Positions 28,459 to 37,551 of a stretch of 64,000 nt of DNA are shown here, piece after piece. This DNA is from Aurantiacibacter suaedae (GTDB lineage Bacteria > Pseudomonadota > Alphaproteobacteria > Sphingomonadales > Sphingomonadaceae), in NCBI RefSeq assembly GCF_005434915.1, contig NZ_SKCG01000003.1:186001-250000 (forward strand). Direction: 5' to 3'. Each line of letters opens with the position of its first letter. Position 1 is the first letter of the stretch. The position numbers and the translations under genes were made by a program. Below the pieces are notes generated by a model. The model was not told where the DNA came from. It searched no databases and saw only the letters and a program-made list of their open reading frames with translations.

Positions 28459-30009
28459 ATGTCGAAACTCACCGCCCTGCTTACCTGCTGCACCGCTCTT
28501 TATGTGAGCGGGATGGGTGCCCCCGTGGTGCTGGCACAGGAAGTGGTGCAAGCGCTGCCCAACCCGGCGGCGGCGGACTTGGCTAACGCCATGCGCCGCC
28601 TGTCTGCCAACCCCGATTCGCTCGATGCGCTGGTCGAGGCGGGCGAAGCTTCGCTGGCGCTCGAAAATGTCGATGCCGCGCTCGGCTTCTTCGCGCGCGC
28701 GCAGGATATCGATCCCAACGATGGCCGAATGCTGGCCGGGCTGGGGCAAGTGGCCTTGCGCCGGGGCGAGGCGGTCACCGCGCTGCAACTGTTCGAAAAC
28801 GCGGACTATGCGGGCGAACCGATGGAGCCGCTTGCGGGCGAGCGGGCGCTGGCCTTCGATCTGGTGGGCAACAATGCCCGGGCCCAGCGGCTTTACCGGC
28901 AGGCGATCGATGACGATCCCGATCCCGAAACCATGCGCCGCCTTGCCATCAGCTATGCGATTTCGGGCGATCAGGCGGCAGCGGAAGAGGTGCTGTTGCC
29001 GCTGTTGCAGCAGAACGATCTCGCCGCCTTTCGTACACGAGCCTTCGCGCTGGCGATTCTGGGCAAAGAGACCGAGGCGGTCACCATTGCTGAAACGATG
29101 CTGCCTGCACGGCTGGCGAGCCGGATTGCGCCCTATTTGCGCTATATGCCAAGGTTGACGAAGGCGCAGCAGGCGGCAGCGGCCGACCTTGGGCGTTTTC
29201 CGTCGGGCTCGCAAATCGGGCGCGACGATCCGAGCATTGCCGCGCTGGCGACGTCACAGGAGGGCGAACCAGCCGCACCGCGCGCCGCCACGCGGGGGGA
29301 TGAGCGCTTGATCCCTTCCGGGCCACCGCTTGCGCAATCGTCCGCGCCTGCATCGGCTGATCAGCCGCAATCCTGGGCCAGCGAGCCGGAAACGGTCGCC
29401 GCTGGTGAGGAATTGCCGCCTCTCGCAGAACAGGATCAGCCTGTCACCGTGGCCGCGGTTACCGAGGAACTGCCTGCCTCCACGCCCGCACCCGATGCCC
29501 AATGGGAGCCTTCGCCGCAAGCGGCGGCGGTGGTAGCGCGAGCTGACGCGGACAGGCAAAGCGTAGCCCAGCAACTGCCAGCAGCTGAGCCTGAGCCTGA
29601 ACCGGATCTGGCCTCCGCCTTTGCCGACTTTGCGCGCAGTTCGCCGTTGCCGGTCGCAGCCTCGGCCAATGCGGTCGACATCACCGCGATCGACATCCCG
29701 CGCGAACGCCCGGCGCCGCCGCCTCCCCCGCCACCGCCGGCGCATCCCTCGCGCCAGTGGGTGCAGGTGGCGACCGGGCAAGACACTTCCGCCTTCCGCT
29801 TCGACTGGCGGCGGATCAAGCGCGAGGCAGCCGGCCTGCTTGACGATGCCGAGGCATTCGTCACTCCTTGGGGTGAGAGCAACCGTCTGCTCACCGGCCC
29901 GTTCGCAACCGCGCGCGAGGCGCAGGAGTTTGTGAGCGAACTTGGCAAGGCGGGGGTCGACAGCTTCCGCTTTACCAGCGACGCCGGGCAGGAAATCAAG
30001 CCGCTTTAG
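28459..30009 (+). CDS. Exported TPR and SPOR domain protein
   Basis: 516 aa. The ATG at 28459 gives a signal peptide ending near VVLAQE. Residues about 45-240 are helical TPR-like repeats (DALVEAGEASLALENVDAALGFF). A long Ala/Pro/Glu linker with an eight-proline run follows, then a C-terminal SPOR domain (WVQVATGQDTSAFRFDWRR to the end), which in other proteins binds denuded septal glycan. Position directly after ftsZ supports a divisome role, though this is inference. Confidence 0.75.
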   Translation: MSKLTALLTCCTALYVSGMGAPVVLAQEVVQALPNPAAADLANAMRRLSANPDSLDALVEAGEASLALENVDAALGFFARAQDIDPNDGRMLAGLGQVALRRGEAVTALQLFENADYAGEPMEPLAGERALAFDLVGNNARAQRLYRQAIDDDPDPETMRRLAISYAISGDQAAAEEVLLPLLQQNDLAAFRTRAFALAILGKETEAVTIAETMLPARLASRIAPYLRYMPRLTKAQQAAAADLGRFPSGSQIGRDDPSIAALATSQEGEPAAPRAATRGDERLIPSGPPLAQSSAPASADQPQSWASEPETVAAGEELPPLAEQDQPVTVAAVTEELPASTPAPDAQWEPSPQAAAVVARADADRQSVAQQLPAAEPEPEPDLASAFADFARSSPLPVAASANAVDITAIDIPRERPAPPPPPPPPAHPSRQWVQVATGQDTSAFRFDWRRIKREAAGLLDDAEAFVTPWGESNRLLTGPFATAREAQEFVSELGKAGVDSFRFTSDAGQEIKPL

Positions 30010-30175
30010 CGCCCGTCATGCTGCCGGGCGGTGCTGTGCGTCGTTCTCACCACCTTTCTTTATGCACATGCTACGAACAGCCGATTGCAGTTTTGCACGG
30101 GCGACTTCGACGCAATGATTGCACCTGTGCCAGCACGTCAGCCATTAAGCATGAGATGACGAGGACACAGGCGCT
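30010..30175. other. Short spacer with a weak hairpin
   Basis: GCCCG...CGGGC at about 30011-30032 could end the SPOR gene transcript. No T-run follows. Nothing else is recognisable before the YbjN-like gene. Confidence 0.3.
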
Positions 30176-30688
30176 ATGCACATGAATTCGACCCGCGAGC
30201 CCATCGACGCGACCGAGGACGCCGCGCCCGTGGACATGCTCGCCGCCGTTTTCGAGGCCCATGGATGGGCTCACGATTTCGTTGGTGAGGACGAGATTTG
30301 TGGCGAAATTCCGGGCAGTTGGACGACCTATCAGCTGCGCGCGATATGGCGCGAGGAAGACCGGGTGCTGCAATTGCTGTGCCTGCCCGAGGTGCGCGTG
30401 ACAGAGGGCCGGCTGCGCGAGGCGCAGGAATTGCTCGCCATGGTTAACGAACAGCTCTGGCTCGGCCATTTCGATATCTGGTCGCAAGGCTCGGTGCTCC
30501 TTTACCGCCACGGGCTGCTGCTGGGCGATGATGGCATGATCAGCCTCGATATGGCGCAGCTGGCGCTCGATACGGCCGTGTCCGAATGCGATCGTTTCTA
30601 TCCGGCCTTTCAGTTTGTGCTCTGGGGCGACAAGAGCCCGCGCGAGGCGCTTGCCGCAGCCATGGTCGATGCAGCGGGCGAGGCCTAA
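30176..30688 (+). CDS. YbjN domain-containing protein
   Basis: 170 aa, YbjN-like. Residues about 25-160 carry the family pattern: an amphipathic start, IWREEDRVLQLLC, then WLGHFDIWSQGSVLLYRHGLLL and a C-terminal helix around ALDTAVSECDRFYPAFQFVLWG. GAGGA lies upstream of the start; an ATG two codons later is equally possible. YbjN proteins resemble type III secretion chaperones in fold but their role is unclear. Conserved next to proC in related bacteria, to my knowledge. Confidence 0.8.
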   Translation: MHMNSTREPIDATEDAAPVDMLAAVFEAHGWAHDFVGEDEICGEIPGSWTTYQLRAIWREEDRVLQLLCLPEVRVTEGRLREAQELLAMVNEQLWLGHFDIWSQGSVLLYRHGLLLGDDGMISLDMAQLALDTAVSECDRFYPAFQFVLWGDKSPREALAAAMVDAAGEA

Positions 30689-30781
30689 GGCACCCGAAGG
30701 TCGCAGCCCGGGGGTTGAAATTTGCCGTATAACGCAGACTTGGTAAGGCCAGTTTCGCGCTTACGGCTAAGGACCCAATTT

Positions 30782-31588
30782 ATGGCATTCAAATCCACCC
30801 TCATCGTCGGTTGCGGCAATATGGCCGGAGCGATGCTCGAAGGCTGGCTGGCGGCGGGCACATCGCCCGGCAGCTTCACTATCGTCGATCCTGTGCGCGA
30901 ATCCGCGCCCGGCGACATCGAACTTCTGCGCGAATTGCCTAAGGACCGCGCGTTCGATGCGATCCTAATTGGTGTAAAACCCCAGATGCTGGGCGATCTC
31001 GCCCCGCAGATCGAGCCGCTCGCTGGGCCGGATTGCACGATACTGTCGATGCTGGCCGGGGTCGAACTGTCGACGTTGAAGGACAAGTTCCCGCGCTCGG
31101 CTGCGCAGGTGCGCGTGATGCCGAATCTGGCGGTGGCGATGGGCAAGGCGCCGGTTGCGCTGGCTCAGGCCGGGCTTGACGATGCGGCGCAGGCATCGCT
31201 GATCGAATGGATGGGCGCGCTCGGCCATGCCGAATGGGTGGCCGAGGACAAGTTCGACCTCGTCACCGCGCTGGCGGGCAGTGGCCCGGCCTTCGTCTAT
31301 CGTTTCATCGATGCGCTTGCCAATGCCTCCGTGCGGCTTGGCTTGCCCGAGCACAAGGCACAGCAATTTGCGCTGGCCATGGTGGAGGGGGCAGCGGCCC
31401 TCGCGGCCCAGTCGGAGCATACGCCTGGCAAGCTCGCTGACATGGTGGCAAGCAAGGGCGGGGTGACGCGCGCCGGTCTTGATGCGCTCGATGAGGATGA
31501 GGCATTGTCCAATCTCATTACCAAGACCCTGCGGTCGGCACGTGATCGCAGCGTGGAAATGGCGCGTGAGGCGCGCGAAGAGGGTTAA
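30782..31588 (+). CDS. proC: Pyrroline-5-carboxylate reductase
   Basis: Last step of proline synthesis, NAD(P)H-dependent; 268 aa. The ATG at 30782 follows AAGGA and places the dinucleotide motif LIVGCGNMAGAML at the N-terminus, as in the family; the longer frame from 30722 does not. The C-terminal domain has ALAGSGPAFVYRFIDAL and the SKGGVTRAGLDALDE signature. proB lies about 3 kb downstream. Confidence 0.95.
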   Translation: MAFKSTLIVGCGNMAGAMLEGWLAAGTSPGSFTIVDPVRESAPGDIELLRELPKDRAFDAILIGVKPQMLGDLAPQIEPLAGPDCTILSMLAGVELSTLKDKFPRSAAQVRVMPNLAVAMGKAPVALAQAGLDDAAQASLIEWMGALGHAEWVAEDKFDLVTALAGSGPAFVYRFIDALANASVRLGLPEHKAQQFALAMVEGAAALAAQSEHTPGKLADMVASKGGVTRAGLDALDEDEALSNLITKTLRSARDRSVEMAREAREEG

Positions 31589-31609
31589 TGCGATGCCTGC
31601 CGGTTTCGC

Positions 31610-31638
31610 TTGAAATCGCAGGCTTCCATCGCGATATT
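31610..31638 (+). promoter_or_regulatory. Promoter for the Bax-inhibitor-1 family gene
   Basis: TTGAAA (31610-31615), 17-base spacer, GATATT (31633-31638), about 50 bases before the start at 31691. CTTGAAA also resembles a heat-shock sigma32 -35 element, but the -10 is not clearly of that class. Confidence 0.45.
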
Positions 31639-31690
31639 AGACCTAGCCCGGCCCGCCCCTCTTGAGGCCGGACAGAGGAGTTTGCAAGAA

Positions 31691-32479
31691 ATGGCGAATT
31701 GGAACGACAACCGCCCGCAGACTGGCTTCGGCCAGCAAGGCTTCGGCGCGTCGGCGGGCCAGACGCGTGATCTGTCAGGCGGCACCACCTTCGATGCTGG
31801 CCTGCGTACGCACATGCTTTCGATTTACAATTACATGGCATCGGGCGTGCTGCTGACCGGTGTGGTCGCGGCGCTCACGGCCAACATGGGCTGGGCCTAT
31901 GCCTTTGCCTCGGGTCCGCTAATGTGGATCGTGGCGCTTTCACCGCTCGCGATCGTGTTCGCGATGAGCTTCGGGCGCAACAAGTTCTCGACCTCCACGC
32001 TGCAGGCGATGTTCTGGGGCTTCGCAGTCCTGATGGGCCTGTCGCTGTCGACGATTTTTCTCGTCTACACCTCTGGCTCGATTGCGGTGACCTTCTTCGC
32101 CACGGCGGCGGCCTTCGCCGGGCTCAGCCTGTTCGGTTACACTACGAAGAAGGACCTGTCGGGTTTCGGCAGCTTCCTGATCATGGGTGTGATCGGCATT
32201 CTGGTCGCCTCGCTGCTTAACATGTGGCTGCAGTCGCCCGGTCTGATGTGGGCCATCAGCGGCCTTGGCGTGCTGATCTTCGCGGGCCTTACCGCTTACG
32301 ATACGCAGCGTTTGAAGCAGGAATATCTGGCCATCAACCAGCTGAAGATGACCAACCCCTCGGTGGCTGCGGCCTATCCGCTGGGCAAGATGGTGATCAT
32401 GGGGGCGCTGAGCCTCTACCTCGACTTCATCAACATGTTCTTGTTCCTGCTGCGTTTCATGGGTGCAACGCGCGACTAA
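31691..32479 (+). CDS. Bax inhibitor-1 / YccA family membrane protein
   Basis: 262 aa, seven predicted membrane segments from about residue 50 onward. Family features include the GYTTKKDLSGFGSFL loop and FAGLTAYDTQRLK, then a C-terminal LYLDFINMFLFLLR. The N-terminus is Gly/Gln-rich and cytoplasmic. E. coli YccA modulates the FtsH protease; a pH-sensitive calcium leak is known for BsYetJ. Role here inferred from family. Monocistronic, with its own promoter and a downstream hairpin. Confidence 0.9.
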   Translation: MANWNDNRPQTGFGQQGFGASAGQTRDLSGGTTFDAGLRTHMLSIYNYMASGVLLTGVVAALTANMGWAYAFASGPLMWIVALSPLAIVFAMSFGRNKFSTSTLQAMFWGFAVLMGLSLSTIFLVYTSGSIAVTFFATAAAFAGLSLFGYTTKKDLSGFGSFLIMGVIGILVASLLNMWLQSPGLMWAISGLGVLIFAGLTAYDTQRLKQEYLAINQLKMTNPSVAAAYPLGKMVIMGALSLYLDFINMFLFLLRFMGATRD

Positions 32480-32518
32480 GTTCGCTTCAGCGTGTGCCTT
32501 AAATATATGGTGCAATAG

Positions 32519-32551
32519 TTGCCCGGCGGCGCTTCTCGCGCTGCCGGGCAA
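32519..32551 (+). terminator. Strong hairpin after the Bax-inhibitor-1 family gene
   Basis: TTGCCCGGC...GCCGGGCAA with GCGC/GCGC continuing the stem, loop about five bases. There is no long T-run downstream (TGTGTATTG), so it may need Rho or act as a 3' stabiliser. Confidence 0.55.
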
Positions 32552-32641
32552 TGTGTATTGACGATCTGCGACCAAGCACCATCCCTCGATCAGGCTTGCC
32601 GCATCGTGATAGAACGTCATCATGACGGAGAGGACTGACAC

Positions 32642-33508
32642 TTGCCCATCGAACTGACACCCCGCAGGCTCTCGAATACCGCGCTTACTGCGCTCGTGCT
32701 CGTCTGTGCTGCTTGCACCACGCCCGCTCCGCCGCCCCCTCCTCCGCCGCCTCCGCCGCCGCCGGTGGTAGAAGCGGTACCCTTTCGTCCGTTGCCACCG
32801 CCGCAGTCGGCCTATGCGATGGACATTCCGCGGCGCGATGCCGCCGGAGTGCGGCAGACGGTCAACACCGGTCTCGACGAAAACGAGACGCTTTGGCACT
32901 TCCGCTCGGGCTGGAACGTGGCGGCGCTCAACTGTCAGGTTGCCGAAGACGATCCGATCCTGACCGGCTACCGCGCGCTGCTCGATACGCAATCGCGCAG
33001 TCTGTCGCGGGCGAACACCGCGCTCGACCGTCGGTACCGCCAGAGCGAGGGAAGCAACCGGGCGGCCCTTCTGGCCCGCGAGACGCACTCCACCGGGGTC
33101 TACAACTACTTCGCCAATCCTTCAGCGCGGTCCGAATTCTGCAGCACGGCGCGGCAGGTAGCGAGCGAGTTCATTGCCACGCCGCCCGAGGACATGGTCG
33201 CCTTCGCGACGCAAGGCCTCCAGCGCTATGAGCAGGCGTTCGACCGGTTTTACGTCGCCTATGAACGCTACGAGCAGCTGTCGGCCGAGTGGGACCGCAA
33301 GTGGGGCGCGGAATATGGCCCGTCGCAGCCTGGCTGGGTGGCGCTTTATGGCAACGGCGGCCAGGCTGCTGCGGCGGACGAGGTCGGCCCGGCTCCTACC
33401 GGCTATGTGCTCGATCCCGAGAGCGGTGGTGAACTGCCGGTTGTCCCGGTCGATGAAAAGGCCAGCAGCACCCCGGTGGTGCAGCCGGTGCCGAGCGACG
33501 CCGAGTAG
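32642..33508 (+). CDS. Hypothetical polyproline lipoprotein
   Basis: 288 aa, unrecognised. Starts with TTG in the long frame; no better start precedes the signal peptide ([12 protein letters not shown]), whose lipobox Cys suggests lipidation. It is followed by a run of 12 prolines after TTPA, which would need EF-P to translate efficiently. The rest is helical and polar, with aromatic-rich stretches ([14 protein letters not shown]). It lies alone between the Bax-inhibitor-1 gene and tRNA-Ala. An envelope role is likely; nothing more can be said. Confidence 0.7.
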   Translation: MPIELTPRRLSNTALTALVLVCAACTTPAPPPPPPPPPPPPVVEAVPFRPLPPPQSAYAMDIPRRDAAGVRQTVNTGLDENETLWHFRSGWNVAALNCQVAEDDPILTGYRALLDTQSRSLSRANTALDRRYRQSEGSNRAALLARETHSTGVYNYFANPSARSEFCSTARQVASEFIATPPEDMVAFATQGLQRYEQAFDRFYVAYERYEQLSAEWDRKWGAEYGPSQPGWVALYGNGGQAAAADEVGPAPTGYVLDPESGGELPVVPVDEKASSTPVVQPVPSDAE

Positions 33509-33606
33509 ACTGCGGCATTTTTTGCTTTTCGGAAGGGCGGCTTGACGCTAAGAGCCGCCCTCCCAGCCGAAACGGACCTGATTCCGTGTTTGGCGAACCT
33601 GGATAC

Positions 33607-33682
<76 letters not shown>

Positions 33683-33690
33683 GACTTTTT

Positions 33691-33714
33691 ACGATCGCGC
33701 ATCCGCGCGATCGT
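33691..33714 (+). terminator. Hairpin downstream of tRNA-Ala
   Basis: Perfect 10-bp stem ACGATCGCGC/GCGCGATCGT with a four-base loop, eight bases after the tRNA. The T-run lies before the stem, not after it, so it is an atypical terminator or a processing/stability element. Confidence 0.5.
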
Positions 33715-33837
33715 CCTTGGTGCAATTCCCTCCACTTGGCTGACGCCTTCGTTTCGGGGCACCTGCGGGCGGCCGGTCGGCCTTGCGGGCGCAACACGCC
33801 CGTTTGAGCGTTCGGCGTTTTAGGGTAAGTTGACGCC

Positions 33838-34908
33838 ATGCATTTTCTTGATCAGTCCAAGATCTTTCTGCGGTCCGGCGCGGGCGGCCCCGGCGCTGTC
33901 AGCTTCCGGCGCGAAAAGTTCATCCAGTACGGCGGCCCCGATGGCGGCAACGGCGGCAAGGGTGGCGATGTGATCTTTCGCGCCGTGCCAGGCCTCAACA
34001 CCCTGATCGACTTTCGCTACTCGCAGCACTTCAAGGCCAAGCGCGGCGGTCACGGCATGGGCCGCAACCGCACCGGCGCCGCCGCCGAAGACCTGATCAT
34101 CGAAGTGCCCGTTGGCACGCAGGTTTTCGACGAGGAGCGCGAGGAACTGCTCGCCGACTTCACCGAAGAGGGGCAGGAAGTGACCCTGCTCGAAGGCGGC
34201 ATGGGCGGGCGTGGCAACGCCAGCTACAAGTCGAGCACCAACCGCGCACCGCGCCAGCATCAGCCGGGCGAAGCCGCGCAGGAGATGTGGGTTTGGCTGC
34301 GGCTCAAGCTGCTCGCCGACGTGGGCTTGCTGGGCCTGCCGAATGCGGGCAAGTCCACCTTCATCAACGCCGTCTCCAATGCGCGCGCCAAGGTTGGTGC
34401 CTATGCCTTCACCACGCTGGTGCCGAAGCTTGGCGTGGTCCACCACAAGGGCCGCGAGTTCGTGATTGCCGATATTCCCGGCCTGATCGAAGGCGCGGCG
34501 GATGGCGCAGGGATTGGCGACCGCTTCCTCGGTCATATCGAGCGCTGCAGGGTGCTGATACACCTAATCGACATCACCGGTACCGACCCGGTCGAGGCCA
34601 TGCGCATCGTCGAGGATGAGCTGGCCGCCTATGACGATGAGCTTGCGGGCAAGCCGCGTCTCGTCGTGCTCAACAAGGTCGATCAGGCCGATGACGAACT
34701 GGTCGAAGGGTTCTCCGAAGAACTGCTCGCCGCGGGTGCTGATAAGGTGTTTGCGATCTCTGGCCTGAGCGGCGACGGGATCAACGAGTTGCTCGATGCG
34801 CTGCTCAGCTATCTGCCGCTGCGCACCTCGACCGAGACGAAGGCGGCCCCAGTTCTGGCCGAGGAAGAGACCGACGAGCCTGCAAAGCCGTGGAATCCGC
34901 TGGGCTGA
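33838..34908 (+). CDS. obg: GTPase Obg/CgtA
   Basis: Essential ribosome-associated GTPase; 356 aa. N-terminal glycine-rich Obg fold (GGPGAVSFRREKFI, GGPDGGNGGKGGDV), then a G domain with G1 GLPNAGKST, G3 DIPGLIEGA and G4 NKVDQAD. The C-terminal tail is short, ending with an acidic stretch. The start lacks a good ribosome site but MHFLDQSKIF is the normal family N-terminus. proB follows after 18 bases. Confidence 0.96.
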   Translation: MHFLDQSKIFLRSGAGGPGAVSFRREKFIQYGGPDGGNGGKGGDVIFRAVPGLNTLIDFRYSQHFKAKRGGHGMGRNRTGAAAEDLIIEVPVGTQVFDEEREELLADFTEEGQEVTLLEGGMGGRGNASYKSSTNRAPRQHQPGEAAQEMWVWLRLKLLADVGLLGLPNAGKSTFINAVSNARAKVGAYAFTTLVPKLGVVHHKGREFVIADIPGLIEGAADGAGIGDRFLGHIERCRVLIHLIDITGTDPVEAMRIVEDELAAYDDELAGKPRLVVLNKVDQADDELVEGFSEELLAAGADKVFAISGLSGDGINELLDALLSYLPLRTSTETKAAPVLAEEETDEPAKPWNPLG

Positions 34909-34926
34909 CGCGCTAAGCCGCCGCGC

Positions 34927-36060
34927 ATGAGCATTACCTGCCTTCGCGACCTTGCCGATCACGCGCTTGCGCCTCTGGTCGTGCTCAAGGTCGGTTCGTC
35001 GCTGCTGGTCGGCAAGGACGGCCAGCCGCGCCGTGAATGGCTTGCGGGCCTTACGGGCGAGATCGCGCGGCTGCGTGAGGGCGGACAGAAGGTCATCGTG
35101 GTCAGCTCGGGCTCGATCGCGCTCGGCGCCGCGCGGCTTGGCATGGCACGGGGCGGCCGCGGGAGCCTAGCCGATGCACAGGCCTCTGCCGCCGTCGGGC
35201 AGATTGCGCTGGGCGGGCTGTGGGCCGAACTGCTTAGCCAGCATGATGTGATCGCGGCGCAGATGTTGCTCACCCTCGACGACCTTGAAGACCGGCGCCG
35301 CTATCTCAACGCTTCGGCCACGATCAGTCGGCTGCTCAAGGCGGGTGTGGTGCCGGTAATCAACGAGAACGACTCGGTCGCCACCGAAGAAATCCGCTTT
35401 GGCGACAATGACCGGCTTGCCGCCCGTGTGGCGCAGGCGGCCGGTGCCGATGCGGTGGTGTTGCTGTCCGATATCGACGGGCTTTATGACCGCGATCCAC
35501 GCGAGGAGGGCGCGCGGCTGTTGCCGCTGGTGGAGGGCGTTACGCCGGAAATCCACGCGATGGCGAGCCCCGGTTCGGGGTCCGGCATGGGCTCTGGCGG
35601 GATGACGTCGAAATTGCAGGCCGCCGAGATCGCAGAGCGGGCAGGCATTGCGCTCGCCATTATCAACGGCACGCATGACGAGCCGCTCACACGCGCGCTT
35701 GGCGGCGATGTGGGCACGCTGTTCCGGCCTCAGCGCAACGATGGTGCGCGCAAAGCCTGGCTCGGGGCGCGGCAGAAGATCGAGGGGAAGCTGGTGATCG
35801 ATGCCGGATGCGCCGAGGCGCTGCGCAGTGGCGGCAGCCTGCTGGCGGCGGGGATCGTGCAGGTGAGCGGAAGCTTCGAACGCGGCGATCCGGTCGAGGT
35901 TCATGACGAAAGCGGCGCAGTGCTGGCACAGGGCTTGAGCGAATATACGAGCGAAGAAGTCGCGGCGATCAAGGGATTGCGGCGCGAAGTTATCGAGCCG
36001 GTGCTTGGCTATTCGCCGCGCTCGGCGGTGATTCACCGCGATCATCTGGTGATGCTGTGA
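34927..36060 (+). CDS. proB: Glutamate 5-kinase
   Basis: First step of proline synthesis: ATP-dependent phosphorylation of glutamate. 377 aa with an amino-acid-kinase domain (LVVLKVGSSLLV, VSSGSIALGAARLG, NENDSVATEEIRFGDND) and a C-terminal PUA domain from about residue 280. Follows obg, a common alphaproteobacterial arrangement. Feedback inhibition by proline is known for the family. Overlaps the next gene by four bases (GTGA). Confidence 0.96.
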   Translation: MSITCLRDLADHALAPLVVLKVGSSLLVGKDGQPRREWLAGLTGEIARLREGGQKVIVVSSGSIALGAARLGMARGGRGSLADAQASAAVGQIALGGLWAELLSQHDVIAAQMLLTLDDLEDRRRYLNASATISRLLKAGVVPVINENDSVATEEIRFGDNDRLAARVAQAAGADAVVLLSDIDGLYDRDPREEGARLLPLVEGVTPEIHAMASPGSGSGMGSGGMTSKLQAAEIAERAGIALAIINGTHDEPLTRALGGDVGTLFRPQRNDGARKAWLGARQKIEGKLVIDAGCAEALRSGGSLLAAGIVQVSGSFERGDPVEVHDESGAVLAQGLSEYTSEEVAAIKGLRREVIEPVLGYSPRSAVIHRDHLVML

Positions 36061-36971
36061 GCGGGGTCGTCGCTATCACAGGGGCCACGGGCTTCGTGGG
36101 TCAGGCAGTGATGGATGAGGCGGCGCGGCGCGGCATTGCCCTGCGCGCGCTTACCCGGCGCGAGCAGAAGCCGCGCGACAACGTGACCTGGGTGCGCGGC
36201 GATCTCGCCGATCACGCCGCACTGGCTGAGCTGGCGCGCGGGGCAGGGGCGCTGTTGCACATCGCGGGCGTGGTGAACGGCGCGAACACTGCCGCTTTCG
36301 AGGCAGGCAATATCGAGGGCACCCGCGCCGTGGTGGCCGCAGCACAGACGGCAGACGTGGGGCGGTTCATCTGCGTCTCCTCCATCGCGGCGCGCGAACC
36401 GGGCCTGTCGGACTATTGCCGCACCAAACGCGAGGCCGAAGAGCTGGCCAAGGCGAGCGGGCTCGACTGGACTGTGGTGCGTCCTCCCGCCGTTTATGGC
36501 CCACGCGATACCGAAATGTTCCAGCTGTTCCGCGCGGCGCGGTTCGGACTGCTGCCTATGCCGCCCGAGGGGCGTCTCTCGGTGATCCACGTGGAGGATC
36601 TTGCCCGACTGCTGCTCGACGTAGTGCCGGGAGGGGAGGGGGTCTCAGGCCGGATATTCGAGCCCGACGATGGAACCGAGCGCGGCTGGCGCCATCATGA
36701 CTTCGCCAAGGCTGTGGGCCGGGCGCTGGGCAGGGATGTGTGGGCCCCGGCGATGCCTGCCTCGTTGCTAGCAACCCTTGCGAAGATCGACCGCGCGGCG
36801 CGTGGTCCGCGCGCCAAGCTGACCCCGGATCGGGTGCGGTACATGGTCCATCCCGATTGGGTAAGCGATGCGGCGCGCGCGGTGCCGCGCGCCCTGTGGC
36901 AGCCGGCCATCGCCACACCCGAGGGCCTCGCCCAGACTGTGGGCTGGTATCGCGCACAAGGGTGGCTTTAG
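36057..36971 (+). CDS. NAD(P)-dependent epimerase / SDR-family protein
   Basis: 304 aa extended short-chain dehydrogenase. Starts with GTG, overlapping the proB stop. Dinucleotide motif ITGATGFVGQAV is at the N-terminus; the active-site YCRTKREAE (Tyr-x3-Lys) is preceded by CVSSIA; RPPAVYGPRD follows, typical of epimerases. Substrate unknown; homologues are often annotated as nucleoside-diphosphate-sugar epimerases. Its transcript probably ends in the hairpin at 36995-37019. Confidence 0.85.
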   Translation: MSGVVAITGATGFVGQAVMDEAARRGIALRALTRREQKPRDNVTWVRGDLADHAALAELARGAGALLHIAGVVNGANTAAFEAGNIEGTRAVVAAAQTADVGRFICVSSIAAREPGLSDYCRTKREAEELAKASGLDWTVVRPPAVYGPRDTEMFQLFRAARFGLLPMPPEGRLSVIHVEDLARLLLDVVPGGEGVSGRIFEPDDGTERGWRHHDFAKAVGRALGRDVWAPAMPASLLATLAKIDRAARGPRAKLTPDRVRYMVHPDWVSDAARAVPRALWQPAIATPEGLAQTVGWYRAQGWL

Positions 36972-36990
36972 CCGCGCGAGTACTAGGCAG

Positions 36991-37078
36991 AAAAAAAGCC
37001 CGGCGCGAGGCCGGGCTTTGAAAGTCTTGGGAGAGGATGCCTGAAAGGCCCGTTCCTTATGCGGAGCTGGGCCGATTC
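36991..37078 (-). ncRNA. Predicted small RNA, copy 1
   Basis: Read on the minus strand: a 5' hairpin (GGCCC/GGGCC, 37047-37073), a single-stranded linker CATCCTCTCCCAAGACTTTC, then an intrinsic terminator with a 10-bp stem (36995-37019) ending in seven T. The U-tract exists only on the minus strand. CCUCUCCC is complementary to Shine-Dalgarno sequences, like the CCUCC-type loops of some alphaproteobacterial sRNAs. About 88 nt; the 5' end is estimated from the promoter. Confidence 0.55.
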
Positions 37079-37083
37079 TCACA

Positions 37084-37109
37084 AACGAGCTTACTGCATG
37101 AGCTGTTGC
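37084..37109 (-). promoter_or_regulatory. ECF-like promoter of small RNA copy 1
   Basis: GCAAC, exactly 17 bases, CGTT on the minus strand. The general-stress sigma EcfG of alphaproteobacteria recognises GGAAC-N16/17-CGTT; here the second G is C. Both boxes and the spacing are kept in all three copies. Confidence 0.45.
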
Positions 37110-37223
37110 GTAATTCGCAATGGGAAATTCTGCGCCCGCTTGGTGCAGCGCATTGCGCGCAATCGGCAATCATCCACGCCACGGCGATAGTCCCGTATCG
37201 TTGCGGACATCGTTGTCGCGCAG

Positions 37224-37310
37224 AAAAAAGCCCGGCACGAGGCCGGGCTTTGAAAGTTTTGGGAGAGGATGCCTGAAAGGCCCGTTCCTTATGCGGGGCT
37301 GGGCCGATTC
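37224..37310 (-). ncRNA. Predicted small RNA, copy 2
   Basis: Same layout as copy 1: 5' hairpin GGCCC/GGGCC (37279-37305), CCTCTCCC linker, terminator with AAGCCCGGC stem and six T. Differences from copy 1 are scattered and sit mostly in loops (GCACGAGG versus GCGCGAGG) or the linker (AAAACTTTC versus AAGACTTTC), consistent with an RNA under selection. Confidence 0.55.
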
Positions 37311-37315
37311 CCGCA

Positions 37316-37341
37316 AACGAGCTTACTGCACGAGCTGTTGC
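37316..37341 (-). promoter_or_regulatory. ECF-like promoter of small RNA copy 2
   Basis: GCAAC-N17-CGTT on the minus strand, as for copies 1 and 3; the spacer differs from copy 1 at one position. Confidence 0.45.
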
Positions 37342-37458
37342 GAAATTCGCAATGGCGTGGTCCACATCCCGTTTGATGCTTGCCAATTGCGCGCAAGCGG
37401 CAAGCATCCACGGAGCGGCGATAGTCCCTTTATCGCTGCGACCATGGTTGACGCGCAG

Positions 37459-37546
37459 AAAAAAAGCCCGGCGCGAGGCCGGGCTTTGAAAGTCTTGGGA
37501 GAGGATGCCTGAAAGGCCCGTTCCTTATGCAGTGCCGGGCCTTTCC
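37459..37546 (-). ncRNA. Predicted small RNA, copy 3
   Basis: Most diverged copy. The 5' hairpin stem has changed but been extended to nine pairs (AAAGGCCCG at 37512-37520 with CGGGCCTTT at 37536-37544), the CCTCTCCC linker is unchanged and the terminator carries seven T. The replacement of stem bases with pairing kept is the best internal evidence for an RNA product. Confidence 0.55.
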
Positions 37547-37551
37547 GCACA

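Noticed and set aside
37037-37276. Plus-strand peptide starting after GGGAGAGG in the repeat array
   Set aside because: GGAGAGGATG looks like a start, but the frame is broken in copy 3 and differs downstream between copies; the conserved bases fit the minus-strand RNA better.
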